A program made the position numbers and the translations under genes. DNA of 6,998 nucleotides from Amoebophilaceae bacterium UBA1467 (GTDB lineage Bacteria > Bacteroidota > Bacteroidia > Cytophagales > Amoebophilaceae), in the NCBI GenBank assembly GCA_002325615.1, contig DCSL01000079.1, forward strand, positions 1 to 6,998. The letters run 5' to 3'. The notes below the pieces were generated by a model, which made no database searches, was not told the DNA's origin, and was given only the letters and a program-made list of their open reading frames with translations. Position 1 is the first letter of the stretch; each line of letters opens with the position of its first letter. Positions 5,747 to 6,998 of the stretch are shown one piece after another.

Positions 5747-6998
5747 TGTACGCATGAGCCCCTCAATCTCTTCTGCCTCGATTGGTATGCTAGCCATCAG
5801 GTCTTCTAAACCCTTTTCCCTAATTACAAAATCATTCTCAAGTCTTACGCCAAGTCCTTCTTCACGAATATAGATACCCGGCTCAATAGTCAAGACCATA
5901 CCTGGCTCTAATTTTCTATACAGATCCCCTACGTCATGCGTGTCTAAACCGATATAGTGGGAAGTGCCATGCATAAAATACTTTTTATAAGCAGGGTGTT
6001 TGGGATTCTGGTTCTTGAGATCTGTACGGTCTAGCAGTCCTAAGCCCAGTAGTTCCTGCTCCACCACAGCCCCTATTTGCTGGTGGTAGGTAACCAGGTC
6101 ATTACCCGAAACAAGGAACTGCTGTGCCTGGCGCATTACACGAAGCACGGCCTCATACACGGCCCGTTGTCGTTGTGTAAAACGCCCACTGACAGGCACT
6201 ACCCGAGTGAGGTCTGCTTGGTAGTTGGCATACTCTGCACCCACATCCAGTAAAATAGTATCCCCATCCTGGCAGGGTTGGTTGTTGGCTATATAGTGGA
6301 GCACACAGGCATTAGCGCCCGCAGCTACAATAGGATCATAGGCAAATCCTCTCGAGCGGTGGCGGATAAACTCGCCTATCAGAGCTGCTTCTATTTCATA
6401 TTCCATGATGCCAGGCTGAATACGTGGCAATATTTTTCTAAATCCCTTTTCAGTAATGTTGCAAGCCTCTCTTATCAAGTCGATCTCTGGTGCTGATTTC
6501 ACTACCCTGAGGTGCTGCATTATAGGCGCCAGGCGCTCATACTTGTGCAGTGGATATTTTTTCTTACACCACTCCATCAACCGTGCATCGCGTGTTTGTA
6601 CGTCTAGTACAGCTCTGCTGTGCTCGTTGCTATTCAGGTAAACGTACTCAGCCTGCCCCATCAAGGTATGGAACATAGCAGGAAAAGCATCGAGCCAATG
6701 AATATGGGCAATCCCGGAAGTATCCCTAGCAGCTTCTTTAGTATACTTCTCTCCTTCCCAAACCATGATGTGGTCATTGGTTTCTTTGACGAATAGCAGC
6801 TCTTCCCACTCTTCCTTGGGAGCATCTGGATATAAAATCAAAATCGTTTCCTCTTGGTCAATACCAGATAGGTAAAATAAATCACTATTCTGACGGAAAG
6901 GCATGACCCCATCCCCATTGGTAGGCATGATATCGTTGGCATTAAACACCACGAGTGAATTAGGCTTTAAGTGCTTGGTCAGTTGCTTTCTATTATTA
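5741..6998 (-). CDS. pepP: Xaa-Pro aminopeptidase (M24B, PepP-like), 5' end cut by window edge
   Basis: Dinuclear metal (usually manganese) peptidase that removes an N-terminal residue preceding proline. Numbering from a GTG at 6952, the N-terminal creatinase-like domain holds IMPTNGDGVMPFRQNSDLFY (8-27) and the C-terminal pita-bread domain has all five metal ligands: D236 and D247 (LLDVGAE, ADLTR), H332 (HGTSHYIGLDTHD), E357 (TIEPG) and E372 (RLEND). H328 and H339 match the two active-site histidines that flank the metal-binding one in E. coli PepP. The GTG is probably not the start: upstream the frame has no stop to the last base, and those codons read KQLTKHLKPNSLVVF, matching the usual N-terminal lead-in of the family. 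The gene is therefore partial here, probably missing only a short N-terminal piece. It is likely cytoplasmic; no signal peptide can be assessed. It runs convergent to tsf. Confidence 0.92.
   Translation of the reverse strand, partial: NNRKQLTKHLKPNSLVVFNANDIMPTNGDGVMPFRQNSDLFYLSGIDQEETILILYPDAPKEEWEELLFVKETNDHIMVWEGEKYTKEAARDTSGIAHIHWLDAFPAMFHTLMGQAEYVYLNSNEHSRAVLDVQTRDARLMEWCKKKYPLHKYERLAPIMQHLRVVKSAPEIDLIREACNITEKGFRKILPRIQPGIMEYEIEAALIGEFIRHRSRGFAYDPIVAAGANACVLHYIANNQPCQDGDTILLDVGAEYANYQADLTRVVPVSGRFTQRQRAVYEAVLRVMRQAQQFLVSGNDLVTYHQQIGAVVEQELLGLGLLDRTDLKNQNPKHPAYKKYFMHGTSHYIGLDTHDVGDLYRKLEPGMVLTIEPGIYIREEGLGVRLENDFVIREKGLEDLMASIPIEAEEIEGLMRTK

Noticed and set aside
5685..5873. Plus-strand frame overlapping the end of tsf and the end of pepP
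   Set aside because: It overlaps two well-supported genes, encodes Ser-rich low-complexity sequence and has no homology I recognise.
1..6998. Mobile element, CRISPR, toxin-antitoxin or defence system
   Set aside because: No long direct or inverted repeats, transposase or integrase motifs, or small paired genes are visible; every sizeable stretch is covered by a housekeeping gene.

Overview
This window looks like ordinary chromosomal housekeeping DNA from a member of the Bacteroidota. The protein sequences read most like the Cytophagales side of the phylum, but I cannot place them by eye below phylum with confidence. The reasons are the compact order rplM-rpsI-rpsB-tsf, the Bacteroidota-style N-termini and motifs of L13, S2, EF-Ts, the M16 protein and PepP, and the lack of a convincing Shine-Dalgarno sequence before any start. 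By eye the GC content is in the mid-40s percent. No tRNA, rRNA, CRISPR array, insertion sequence or phage gene is visible. Coding density is high: the longest gap without a gene is about 95 bases.

The left part (21-2872) holds three plus-strand genes. pssA encodes the membrane enzyme CDP-diacylglycerol--serine O-phosphatidyltransferase. Next is an M16-family protein of about 420 residues whose zinc-binding HxxEH motif is entirely replaced, so it is probably the non-catalytic partner of a two-subunit protease. The third is a single-domain RluA-type pseudouridine synthase without an S4 domain, which appears to start at a TTG codon.

The middle part (2969-5700) is the translation operon rplM, rpsI, rpsB, tsf, with gaps of 3, 18 and 32 bases. 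A leader of about 95 bases between the pseudouridine synthase and rplM holds two small perfect hairpins and may carry attenuation or regulation. L13 is best started at a GTG, 31 codons inside the longest open frame. S2 carries an unusual basic tail of about 105 residues, rich in Lys, Thr and Ala.

The right part (5741-6998) is a minus-strand Xaa-Pro aminopeptidase (M24B), convergent with tsf. All metal ligands are intact. Its reading frame stays open to the window edge, so the gene is cut there and its true start lies outside.

I looked for an undescribed system and did not find one. The points most worth a second look are the degenerate M16 protein, the S2 tail, the rplM leader, and the start (or possible poly-A slippage or frameshift) of the RluA gene.
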